NCBI RefSeq assembly: GCF_019352175.1 | Contig: NZ_JACBYI010000017.1 | Coordinates: 58,787-122,786, forward strand | From: Paenibacillus sp. S150 | GTDB taxonomy: Bacteria > Bacillota > Bacilli > Paenibacillales > Paenibacillaceae | Reading direction: 5' to 3' | Length of the DNA stretch: 64,000 nt | Shown: one piece after another, positions 26,179-35,300 of the stretch | Layout of the letters: each line of letters opens with the position of its first letter | Position numbering within the stretch: position 1 is the stretch's first letter | Notes under the pieces: model-generated | The model's database searches: none | What the model saw: only the letters and a program-made list of their open reading frames with translations | What the model was told of the DNA's origin: nothing | Made by a program: the position numbers and the translations under genes

Positions 26179-26925
26179 ATGATCATCATGAAAACGATGG
26201 AAGAGATCGGAAAAATGCGGGCAGCCGGCAGGATTCTTGCGGAATGCCACCGGCAAATCGCTCAAATCCTCAAACCGGGAATTACAACTTGGGAAATCGA
26301 CCAGTTTGCCGAGAAATTCATCCTGTCCCAAGGGGCAACCCCGGAGCAAAAAGGTTATCACGGCTATCCTTATGCCACCTGCGCATCTGTAAATGATGTG
26401 ATCTGCCATGGATTTCCGAAGCACGAGGAACTCAAGGACGGGGATATCGTGACCATTGATATGGTGGTGAATCTGAATGGCTGGCTGGCGGATTCCGCTT
26501 GGTCCTACGCCATCGGCAACATCAGCGAAGAGGCGGAGAAGCTGCTGAATACCACCAAAGAGTCTTTGTTCAAGGGGATTGAGCAGGCCGTGGCAGGCAA
26601 CAGGATCGGGGATGTTGCCCATGCAATACAGGTATATGCCGAATCGAACGGCTTCTCGGTCGTACGCGATTTCATCGGGCACGGCATCGGCTCGGAGATG
26701 CATGAAGCACCGGAAGTGCCGCACTATGGACCCGCAGGCAAGGGGCCGCGCCTCAAAGAGGGCATGGTATTTACCATTGAGCCGATGCTGAATACCGGCA
26801 GCTACCGAACCAAGGTGGATGCGGACGGTTGGACCGCGCGCACCATTGATGGCGGCCTGTCGGCGCAGTATGAGCATACACTGGCCATCACCCCGCAGGG
26901 TACGATTATCCTTACTGAGCTGTAA
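26179..26925 (+). CDS. map: Methionine aminopeptidase, type I
   Basis: 248 residues from ATG 26179, with GAAGAGG 8 bases upstream. Removes the initiator Met from nascent proteins using two metal ions. Metal ligands: Asp in VTIDMVVNLNG, Asp in WLADSAWSY, His in FIGHGIGSEMHE, Glu in FTIEPML and Glu in QYEHTLA. The DSAWSYAIG segment in place of the more usual DSARTF resembles MapB-type (YflG) enzymes of Bacillus, so this may be a second copy rather than the essential one in the ribosomal cluster. Transcribed alone. Confidence 0.95.
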   Translation: MIIMKTMEEIGKMRAAGRILAECHRQIAQILKPGITTWEIDQFAEKFILSQGATPEQKGYHGYPYATCASVNDVICHGFPKHEELKDGDIVTIDMVVNLNGWLADSAWSYAIGNISEEAEKLLNTTKESLFKGIEQAVAGNRIGDVAHAIQVYAESNGFSVVRDFIGHGIGSEMHEAPEVPHYGPAGKGPRLKEGMVFTIEPMLNTGSYRTKVDADGWTARTIDGGLSAQYEHTLAITPQGTIILTEL

Positions 26926-26930
26926 CGACC

Positions 26931-26979
26931 ATGCGCCCTCCAGGGCCCCTTCCGTGAGAAGAAGCCCTGGAGGGCGCAT
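26931..26979. terminator. Bidirectional terminator between map and the CBS gene
   Basis: Perfect 16-bp stem: ATGCGCCCTCCAGGGC (26931-26946) with 26964-26979. It lies between converging genes. Confidence 0.8.
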
Positions 26980-27109
26980 TTGCATTTCCCGGCTTCAGCC
27001 GGCCGGAAGTACTCAGGCCGGTTTGTGTGACACGGATCGAGCTTCTGACGGCTGCGCCTTCCCGACGAAGGATTGTGCAGCCGCAGCTGTATCTTAGGGG
27101 CAATCCCTT

Positions 27110-27514
27110 CTAGTCCGTGATATTCCGGGTGTAATATTCAATAATGTCCTTCCGGCGGATAATGCCCAGAAAGACGCCTTTATCATCGATAACCGGGACG
27201 AAATTCTGATCCGCCGCAAGTGTCAGCATATCCTCCATCTGGGCGTGAATCTCGACACTCTCGTTGTGCACATGGCGCTGAATATCGCTTACTGTCACCT
27301 CCCGCATATTCTCAAAGCTTAAGCCTGCCGTATTCTTCAGCTTCCACAGCAGGTCGCCCTCGGACAAGGTTCCAACATATTTGCCTTCTTCGTCAATGAT
27401 CGGAATGGCCGAGTAATAATGATGCTCCAGTTGCTCCAGGGCCTCCAGCATGCTTAAGGAGGACGTAATGAACGATACCTGATCTTTAGGCAGTAAAAAT
27501 GAGGATATTTCCAT
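27110..27514 (-). CDS. CBS-domain pair protein
   Basis: 134 residues; ATG 27514 preceded by AAAGGAG. Two CBS motifs in tandem: one with YYSAIPIIDEEGKYVGTLSEGDLLW (seen at ~33-57), the other with NFVPVIDDKGVFLGIIRRKDII (~103-124). CBS pairs bind adenine nucleotides or S-adenosyl compounds and commonly regulate a partner protein. No enzymatic domain is fused. The partner is unknown; the neighbour on the same strand is the hybrid kinase, 75 bp upstream, but no firm link is seen. Confidence 0.92.
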   Translation of the reverse strand: MEISSFLLPKDQVSFITSSLSMLEALEQLEHHYYSAIPIIDEEGKYVGTLSEGDLLWKLKNTAGLSFENMREVTVSDIQRHVHNESVEIHAQMEDMLTLAADQNFVPVIDDKGVFLGIIRRKDIIEYYTRNITD

Positions 27515-27589
27515 AGGTTAGGCTCCTTTACAGCAGAATTTGCAGATCGCAGTACCTTCATTAAAACATAGAATGCTATGTAAACGCAT

Positions 27590-30500
27590 TTAAAAATTCT
27601 TTACCGGGATCATGAAAGACACAGTTGTGCCTTGGCCAGGCTTACTCTGAATAGACAGTCCACGGCCATACAGCTGTGTCAGACGCCGGTTTGTGTTATG
27701 CAGGCCGATACCTCCGCTCGGCTTGCGGGAACTATCCAGCAGATGGCTGACCTGTTCCGCTGACATGCCTTTTCCGTTGTCCCTTACCTCGTAGACCGTG
27801 AAGCCGTCCCTGCTGTGAATATGAATGCCCAGCAGGCCTCCGCGCGAACGGCTCAGCAAACCATGTCTGACCGCATTCTCTACAAGCGGCTGCAGCGTGA
27901 GCGGAGGGAGGGCGGGATTGATTCCGGCCTCAACATCCCATTCAATCGACAGCCGCTCCTCAAACCGCGCTTTTTCGATATACAGGTAAGCCCGGACCAA
28001 TTCAAGTTCATGAGAGAGTGCAACCTGCTGATGCGAGTTCATATAATTAAAGCTGATGCGCAAATAGGAGGAAAAGGCCTCGCCGAGATCGCGCATTTTT
28101 GCGGTATCCATTTCACTTAAGGCCATAATTGAATTTAGGGTGTTGAACAGGAAATGCGGCTGGATTTGCGCCTGCAGGTAGGCGGCTTCCATGCGCAGCT
28201 TCTCATCAATGGATTGCTTGAGCCCTGTTAATGAACGCACCCGGTATTTCAGCTCCAGGCCGTCAACCGGCTTGGCCAGATAATCGTTTGCACCGGACAG
28301 AAAGCCCGCATATATATCCTCGGGCTGGCTGCGCGCGGTCAGAAGCAGAATGGGCAGCTCGGATATTGAAAAGCGTTCACGAACGGTCCGGGTCAGCTCA
28401 TACCCGGACATATGCGGCATCATCACATCGGCAATCAGGAGATCCCATTGCTCCGTACCCAGCAGATTCAAGGCTTCATGGGCGCTCAGCGCGGTCCTGA
28501 TATTATAATTCCCGGTAGCGAGGATACTGGACAGGACCTTGAGGTTGATGGAGTCATCATCCACTGCCAATATATTGATCCGGTCCTCGGATGTTTGGGA
28601 TTTCCCAGCCTGCGGATCATTCCATACTGTGGACAACGGGGCATAACGGCTTGGCCGGAGACCGGAATGAACGGCAGAGCTTGCATTCTCCGGCAGCTCA
28701 CCGCCGGAGATGCCGGAAGATGGCAGAGTGGCCAATTCAAATGTATCAGCGAGCGGAAGCGTAAAGCTGAACTCAGAGCCTTGTCCAGGTTCCGAGCGTA
28801 CAGTAAGGGTTCCTTCATGAAGCTCCACCAGCTGTTTGCAGATACTCAGCCCCAAACCGATTCCGCCGCCGCCGTTTATACCCTGTTGTCCTTGTTCATA
28901 GGGTTTGAATATGCGGGCTAACGTCTCCGTATCCATCCCTGCACCCGTATCGGCAACACGGATAAGCATTTGCTTGCCCGTAATTTCGGCGGAGACGGCA
29001 ATGCGGCCTCCGGCCGTATATTTGACTGCATTGTGCAGCAGGTTGAACAGAATCTGCACCAGGCGCTGCTCATCTGCCCATACGGGGGGCAGCGAGTCCG
29101 CAATGTTGTTCTTCATTGCCAGCGTACGGCCTTCTGTCATAAATTCAAGCATATCCATGACGCCGGAGACCAGGGCTTGAAGCTGCAGCGGCTCCTGTTT
29201 CAGCAGAATCCGCTTATCCTGAAGCCGCGTCATGTCAAGCAAATCGTTCAGCAAATGCGACATCCGGCGGCTGATGGTAAGGAGCAGCTTCATGTCCTGT
29301 ACACTTTTCTGGTCCATAACCGGTTGCTCCTTGGCCGCAATAGTCTGGGCGATGCTGATTATGCCATGGAGAGGCGTTCTGAGCTCATGTGAGGTATTAG
29401 CCAGAAACTGGTCCTTCAGCCGGTCATTTTCCTGCAGCTGGCGGTTGAGCCTGGCATTCTCCGCCGAATTGCGGAAATACCGCTTGAACCAATAAGCGGA
29501 GAAGCCGACAATCGCCGCAATGATATCAACCGGATAGTAGTAGCTGCTTGTTCTTCCGTTGGATTCAAAAACACCCCACAGCACACTGGAAACTATGGCG
29601 ACTGCGGCAAAGAGCAGAAAGACGGCATCCTCTTGTTCCTGCAGCACCATTCGGACAATTTTGTAAATTACGCCTGCTATCGGGAGCAAATACAGTAAAG
29701 TAAAGATTGGAGTAGAGTAAAAAACGTATTCAGAAGGCATGATCAGCAGGAAAGCGGAATAAAGGCCCAGTGCAGCTGCATAGCCCTTGAAGAGCTTGCC
29801 CAATTTCAAGCTTCCGGTGAAGCTTTGGGCCAGCAGCAGCATAAGAAAGGACAGCCACATATAGGATAAAAGCTTGATCTTCAGCGCCCAGGTATAATTA
29901 ATCGGCAGCCACAGCAGCAGCAGGGCATCATTGTCAGAGGCGATGGAAATGCCGGCTGCAGCCAGGAGCAGAAAGAAGATTAAAAAAATTTTTTGCCGGG
30001 GATTGAAGCAATACAGAATCCCTGCGTACAAAGCATGAAGCAGAAGGATGATGAATGCGGCCAGCTGAAAGCCAATCGAGTACCAACGCTCTGTGTCTAT
30101 CGCCGCTTGTGCTCCGAAGCGGATGGAACGGACAATGCCTCCGTTTACAGGATGGTCGAAGTTGGCGACGCGGACGAGCAGCTCAATCTCCTGCCTGTCA
30201 CCGGCAATATAAGTTGCCGTGTAGGACACAGCGTCAGGAATGTATCTTTCCTTGCTTTCAGCCAGGCGTCCGAAGGCAGGCTCCTTCTGCCCGTTAATCT
30301 CAACCTCCGAGGCTGCCTGGATACGCTGCATCCAGAATCCGTAAGGTTCACTGAGCGGCTGGCCGGTGAGTATCCGCAGCTTATAGGTTCCGAAGCCGAA
30401 GGAGGAACGCTCTTCGTCCGGAAACCCGCTGCTCCAGTCGCCCGGAACGATGGCAATGCGCCGCTCTGCGCCGGACTGTGCAAAGTCTTGATGTGTCAGG

Positions 30501-30715
30501 AATTTGCCCGGGTAGAATTCCCACTCCCCGTCCAGAGGAATCGAGCGGGAGCCTTCGATATCAAAGCTGCGCAAATCCAGCACCCCTTGAACGGCCTGCG
30601 GATGCTCGGGAGTGGCATAGGCATTTACCCAAAACCACCGGATTCCCAGCAGGACGGCCAGATACAAAATTACAAGGGATATATTTTTCAGGAAAAATGC
30701 CGGTTTCTTCATCAT
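27590..30715 (-). CDS. 7TMR-DISM hybrid sensor kinase with second LytS-type kinase module
   Basis: 1041 residues. Order: signal/TM helix; extracellular 7TMR-DISM domain (~45-210; DGEWEFYPGKFL); seven TM helices (~215-410); HisKA (~435-500) with ANTSHELRTPLHG; HATPase (~540-655; NAVKYTAGG, GIGLGLSICKQL); receiver (~720-835; LAVDDD and Asp in LIADVMMPHMSG); then a complete second kinase of His_kinase/LytS type (~850-1041): QIQPHFLFNTLNS with the phospho-His, PLVENAVRHG, DNGKGM, GIGLHNTN. Thus both His-kinase classes flank one receiver in a single chain. Ligand likely a carbohydrate, by analogy with DISM domains. Start ATG 30715 follows an in-frame stop; the nearest ribosome-like site (AAGAGGAGAA) is more than 20 bases upstream, so initiation may be weak. 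Confidence 0.9.
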   Translation of the reverse strand: MMKKPAFFLKNISLVILYLAVLLGIRWFWVNAYATPEHPQAVQGVLDLRSFDIEGSRSIPLDGEWEFYPGKFLTHQDFAQSGAERRIAIVPGDWSSGFPDEERSSFGFGTYKLRILTGQPLSEPYGFWMQRIQAASEVEINGQKEPAFGRLAESKERYIPDAVSYTATYIAGDRQEIELLVRVANFDHPVNGGIVRSIRFGAQAAIDTERWYSIGFQLAAFIILLLHALYAGILYCFNPRQKIFLIFFLLLAAAGISIASDNDALLLLWLPINYTWALKIKLLSYMWLSFLMLLLAQSFTGSLKLGKLFKGYAAALGLYSAFLLIMPSEYVFYSTPIFTLLYLLPIAGVIYKIVRMVLQEQEDAVFLLFAAVAIVSSVLWGVFESNGRTSSYYYPVDIIAAIVGFSAYWFKRYFRNSAENARLNRQLQENDRLKDQFLANTSHELRTPLHGIISIAQTIAAKEQPVMDQKSVQDMKLLLTISRRMSHLLNDLLDMTRLQDKRILLKQEPLQLQALVSGVMDMLEFMTEGRTLAMKNNIADSLPPVWADEQRLVQILFNLLHNAVKYTAGGRIAVSAEITGKQMLIRVADTGAGMDTETLARIFKPYEQGQQGINGGGGIGLGLSICKQLVELHEGTLTVRSEPGQGSEFSFTLPLADTFELATLPSSGISGGELPENASSAVHSGLRPSRYAPLSTVWNDPQAGKSQTSEDRINILAVDDDSINLKVLSSILATGNYNIRTALSAHEALNLLGTEQWDLLIADVMMPHMSGYELTRTVRERFSISELPILLLTARSQPEDIYAGFLSGANDYLAKPVDGLELKYRVRSLTGLKQSIDEKLRMEAAYLQAQIQPHFLFNTLNSIMALSEMDTAKMRDLGEAFSSYLRISFNYMNSHQQVALSHELELVRAYLYIEKARFEERLSIEWDVEAGINPALPPLTLQPLVENAVRHGLLSRSRGGLLGIHIHSRDGFTVYEVRDNGKGMSAEQVSHLLDSSRKPSGGIGLHNTNRRLTQLYGRGLSIQSKPGQGTTVSFMIPVKNF

Positions 30716-31159
30716 GAATTTTTATTGGGCACGAATTTCGTGTTCTCCTCTTTCAGTGTAAGCATCACAAGCCATCGGCAGGCTTCTGTTCCGCGAAAAC
30801 GGGACTTGTCAGCATAAAAAAAGGATACAGCATCTCCTGAATCGCTCAGGGCTCTATATCCTGGCTGTACTTGGATGAAGGTTTGAAGTTAAGCATTGTC
30901 GCCGTTCTGTCCGTTATCCTGGCTGAGCTGCCAAATAATCCCGAATTGAAGTTGTTGATTCATGGCAGTCGCTTGATTTTCACATTGTACCATGTGCCTG
31001 TCTTTTTAGAAATATACAGTGCTGTATCTGCCGGGGGGCCTGAAAATGGGGGGATGAAGGGCAAACCAAGCAGGAATATTCTGGGCAGATATCGAATAGT
31101 TCCGGTTATCAACAAAATTCGACTTTTCATTTTCCTACATAACAGGGGGAACCGCCATA
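30716..31159. other. Divergent intergenic region with an orphan minus-strand terminator
   Basis: 444 bp between two diverging genes. A hairpin at about 30823-30861 (AGGATAC... with ...TATATCCT) is followed on the minus strand by seven T (complement of the A-run at 30816-30822). It would end a minus-strand transcript coming from the right, but no minus-strand gene is visible there. The plus-strand open frame 30871-31269 overlaps the next gene and lacks a ribosome site. Confidence 0.45.
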
Positions 31160-32323
31160 ATGAAAAAAAACAAGATATTGTTCCTGATTGTGACGTTTGG
31201 CTTGATCTTTCTTCTCCCCTTGATCGGCAGTCTGGCCAAGTGGAAGGGGCTGCCGCCGGGGTATGGTGACTTTCCCGCACAAAAGGCGGAGGCCGATCCG
31301 GGCTTCAGCCTGCTGTATTTTTCCCTGGCATGCATTGTTGCATTGCTGATTACGCTGATTCTGGTTTTCCCCGGGTGGTTCGGCTTCAAAAAGACTAAAG
31401 CGGCGTCCTCCCCGAAAGAGGGGGCTGTCCCGTTCCCGGTCTGGTTCTGGTGGAGCCTGCCTGTGCTTGCCATCAGCTGGTTTCTGATGTGGGCACGGAT
31501 CAAGCTGGTCTTTTCGCTCGAATCATATACCTTTGTCCCTTTGTGGTGGTCGTTTATCTTAATTCTGGACGGTCTGGTGTACAAAAGAAACAAAGGCGCA
31601 TCGATCATTTCGCGCAAGCCGCATGTGATGCAGCTGCTGGCTGTAGTGTCCTGCTTCAGCTGGTTTGCTTTTGAATATCTCAATTTCTTTGTGGTTGAGA
31701 ACTGGTATTATCCGAACAATGAGGTGTTCTCGAACTTTGGCAATGTGTTCTGGTTCTCTCTGTCGTATACGACGGTGCTCCCGGCAATCTTCGAGTGGTA
31801 CCTGCTGCTCAAGACCTCCCGTGCGTTCAGGAACCGCTATAAAAACGGGCCGAAATTCAACGTGTCCCGGACTTTTCTGATCATTTACTATGTGCTCGGA
31901 CTGATTTTGGCATTTGGCATGGGCTTTTATCCTTACCTGCTGTTCTGGGTGCTGTGGGTGGCGCTTGTTCCGATGCTGTCCGCCGCTATGGCGCTTGCGG
32001 GCTACTGGACGCCGTTTACTCCGGTCAAGAACGGGGATTGGTCCAATGTCATCCTGATCGGGCTCGCGACGCTGTTTAATGGATTCTTCTGGGAGTTCTG
32101 GAATTTCGGCAGCGGGTGGTTCCATGATTCCCTGCCCACCAACCCCAACTACTGGAAATACTCCGTCCCTTATCTGGACAAATTCCATATTTTCTCCGAG
32201 ATGCCCGTCCTGGGGTATTTCGGCTATCTCTTCTTTGGGCTGAACTGCTGGATTATATGGCTGATTGCCGCCTATATATTTAAATTTGATGCCGATATTG
32301 AAGTGGCGGGAGATCACAGCTAA
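31160..32323 (+). CDS. Polytopic membrane protein of unknown function
   Basis: 387 residues; ATG 31160 with AGGGGGA 9 bases upstream. I do not recognise the family. About ten hydrophobic helices, rich in Trp, Phe and Tyr. Short charged or aromatic motifs between helices are notable: FEYLNFFVVENWYYPN (~172-187), WEFWNFGSGWF (~312-322) and NYWKYSVPYLDKFHIFSEMP (~330-349). The repeated Phe/Glu-Tyr/Trp-Asn pattern suggests an internal repeat, with Glu residues buried in the membrane. The large kinase-GGDEF gene starts 13 bp after its stop, so the two are an operon; it may be a membrane partner or anchor for that soluble protein. Confidence 0.8.
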   Translation: MKKNKILFLIVTFGLIFLLPLIGSLAKWKGLPPGYGDFPAQKAEADPGFSLLYFSLACIVALLITLILVFPGWFGFKKTKAASSPKEGAVPFPVWFWWSLPVLAISWFLMWARIKLVFSLESYTFVPLWWSFILILDGLVYKRNKGASIISRKPHVMQLLAVVSCFSWFAFEYLNFFVVENWYYPNNEVFSNFGNVFWFSLSYTTVLPAIFEWYLLLKTSRAFRNRYKNGPKFNVSRTFLIIYYVLGLILAFGMGFYPYLLFWVLWVALVPMLSAAMALAGYWTPFTPVKNGDWSNVILIGLATLFNGFFWEFWNFGSGWFHDSLPTNPNYWKYSVPYLDKFHIFSEMPVLGYFGYLFFGLNCWIIWLIAAYIFKFDADIEVAGDHS

Positions 32324-32336
32324 AGGTGGAGTGGGT

Positions 32337-35300
32337 ATGATTGCGTTTGATCAATACGAGAGGCTGGAAACCATTTCCGATCAATATTTAAAAGCTGTTT
32401 ACAGATGCATCGATCCCGTAACCGGCGAAAAGGTAATCCTGAAAATACTCAAGCCGGGGGCTGCCGGAACGGAAGCAGTGATGCGCTTTAAGCAGGAATA
32501 TAAGCTGCTCCGGGAGCTGAGCGGCAGTACAAGCGGCGTTATTAGGCCCTTCAGGCTGGACGAGCAGAATGGCTGCTGCATTATGGTGCTGGAGGATATC
32601 CAGGGACAATCGCTCAAGAAAATTCTGGCGGAGGACCTGCCGGACCGTAAGACGCTGCTGCAGCTGGCGGTCAGGATTGTTGATATACTGGGAGCAATTC
32701 ATGAACGGAACGTCATTCACAAGGATATCAAGCCCTCCAATATTATCTGGAACAGAGAGCAGGATATAGTGCAGATCATTGATTTCGATCTTGCCGTGAA
32801 GCTGTCCAGAGAGAAGCGGGATTTCCAGAACAGCGGTGTGCTGGAGGGGAGCCTCCTGTACATTTCACCTGAGCAGACCGGCAGAATGAACCGCAGCATC
32901 GACTACCGCAGTGATTATTACTCGCTGGGAGTAGTCCTCTATGAGATGATGACCGGCACGAAGCCTTACGATGCGGAGGAGATGCTTGAACAGATCTATT
33001 CCATTATTGCCAAAGAAGCGGTACCGCCCTATAAAGCAACCGGGGGCAAGGTCCCAAGCAGCCTTTCGGCAGTGATTATGAAGCTGATGGAGAAGTCCCC
33101 GGAGAACCGGTACCGCAGCGCATACGGCATAAAGGCAGACCTGAAGAAATGCCTCGCCGGCCTGGAGGATTTTGCGGTTGGCGCAGAAGACCGGATGAAT
33201 ATCTTCCGGATTCCGCAGAAATTATACGGCCGCGAGCAGGAGCTTGGGCGCCTCGCGGATGCTTTTCGCAGAAGTGTCAGGGGCAGCTCGCAGCTGTTGC
33301 TGGTTACCGGAGAAGCCGGTGTCGGCAAAACCGCACTGGTGCATGAGCTGCACAAATACATAAGCCAGGAGAAAGGGCTGTTTGCGGAAGGCAAGTTCGA
33401 CCAGTACAACAAAAACATTCCTTATAGTGCCCTTATCCAGGCTTTTCGGCGGTTGCTCAGCCAGCTGACGGATAGTCCTGATGAGGATCATAAATCGTAT
33501 ATCCGGCGGTCATTGGCCAAGGCGCTTGACGGAAATGGCAGTTTGATTGCGGGTCTGATCCCGGAGCTTGAAGGCTGGATTGGCGTTCAGCCGGAGATGG
33601 AGCATTTGAATCCGGCAGAAGAAACCAACCGTTTCTATCTCACCTTTGCCAGGTTTATCGAAGGGATCACCCATAATGAACGGCCGCTGGTCCTGTTTCT
33701 GGATGATGTGCAGTGGGCGGATTATTCCAGCCTGCAGCTTGTTGAGCAGCTGTTGCGCAGATCTCAGCTGCAACGGATGCTCATCGTCTGCTCCTACCGG
33801 CAGAATGAAATCCATGAGGGGCATCCGCTTTTCGGTTCCATTGCAGCCTTGGAGAAAAGCGGGGAGGTCGGAAGAATTTTTCTGAATTCCTTATCTGCCG
33901 ACAAGGTAGGCAGCCTGATTGCCGATACGTTCTACACTGCCTCCGGCAAGGTGGATGAGCTTACGGAAGTAATCTATAAGCGGACGAAAGGCAATGCTTT
34001 TTTTGTGAATGAATTACTGAAGAATTTGTACAAGAACGGTTATGTGTACTTTGACGAGGCCCAGGACATGTGGAGCTGGAGGCTCCAGGAAATCCTCGGC
34101 TTGCCGGCCAGTGACAGTGTGGTCGATTTTCTGATGCTGAAGCAATTGGAATTGCCGGAGAACGTGCGCAGAATTCTGATGATGAGTGCCGCCGTGGGCA
34201 ATGTCTTCGATCTGGGGATATTGGCCTTGATCGCGGGGGAACCGCTTGAGCTGATTGCGCAGGCAATTGCCACGGCAGTCGAGGAGGAGTTTATTGTACC
34301 CGAGGACCACCGGTATGCACTGGTTTCCAGCTTCCTGGCAGAGCCGGAAGAGGACGCGCTGCGGAGGCTGGACATCCGGTTCAAATTTGCGCATGACCGG
34401 ATTCAGCAGGCTTTTTACCAGATGCTTGACGGCGGGAAAAGCGGTGCTCTGCATATGGCCATCGGCCGGTTGCTGCTGGAGCGGCTGGCACCGGAGGAAG
34501 CCGAAGAGATTATCGTCGACATTGCCGCGCATTTGAACAAAGGGCTGGACGGGCTTGCCGGCAAGACGGAAACCGATGAAGTGGTCGGGATCAATCTGAG
34601 AGCCGCCCGCAAAGCGAAGGCTGCCTTTGGCTATGACTCGGCCTTCAAGCTGCTGGAAGTGAATATCCGCCTGCTTCAAGAGGAAGCCTGGGATGAGAAC
34701 GTACCGCGAACAGCGGAAATTTACAAGCTGTATGCGGAATGCGGGTATTTGACCCATGAGGTGGAAGCGGCGGATTCAGCTTGTGCGGTTCTGGTCAGGC
34801 ATACGAAGCACAGGCTTGACCTCGCCGGAATTTATGAAATGCAGGCCAACCATTATATGTATCTTGGAATGATGAAGGAGTCTATAGCTTCGGGCAGGCT
34901 GGGGTTATCCGTACTGGGTGTGCAAATTCCTGCCAAAGTGGGGATGGGGGCAGTCCTTAAGGAGCTTGTGAAGATTAAAACCGCGCTGCGGAGAAGAACG
35001 GCCGAGAGCATTTTTGCAGCTCCTGAAATGAAAGACCCGGAGATGAAGCTGGTGATGCGTCTGCTGATCAACTTTATCCCTCCGGCTTTTATTTCCGGAG
35101 AAACCCCATTGTTTGGGCTGGCCGTTCTGAAGAAGGTGGGGCTTACACTGAAGCATGGAAATGCTCCCGAGTCTGCTCTCGCATTCATCGGCTATGCGAT
35201 GCTGCTCTCGGGTTTTGGCGATTCCAAGGGGGCTTTTGACTATGGACGCCTTGGCATCCGCATCAATGACCAATTTAACGACCTGCAATGGAAAGGGGCC

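Noticed and set aside
30871..31269. 132-codon plus-strand frame
   Set aside because: Overlaps the membrane protein gene out of frame and has no ribosome site.
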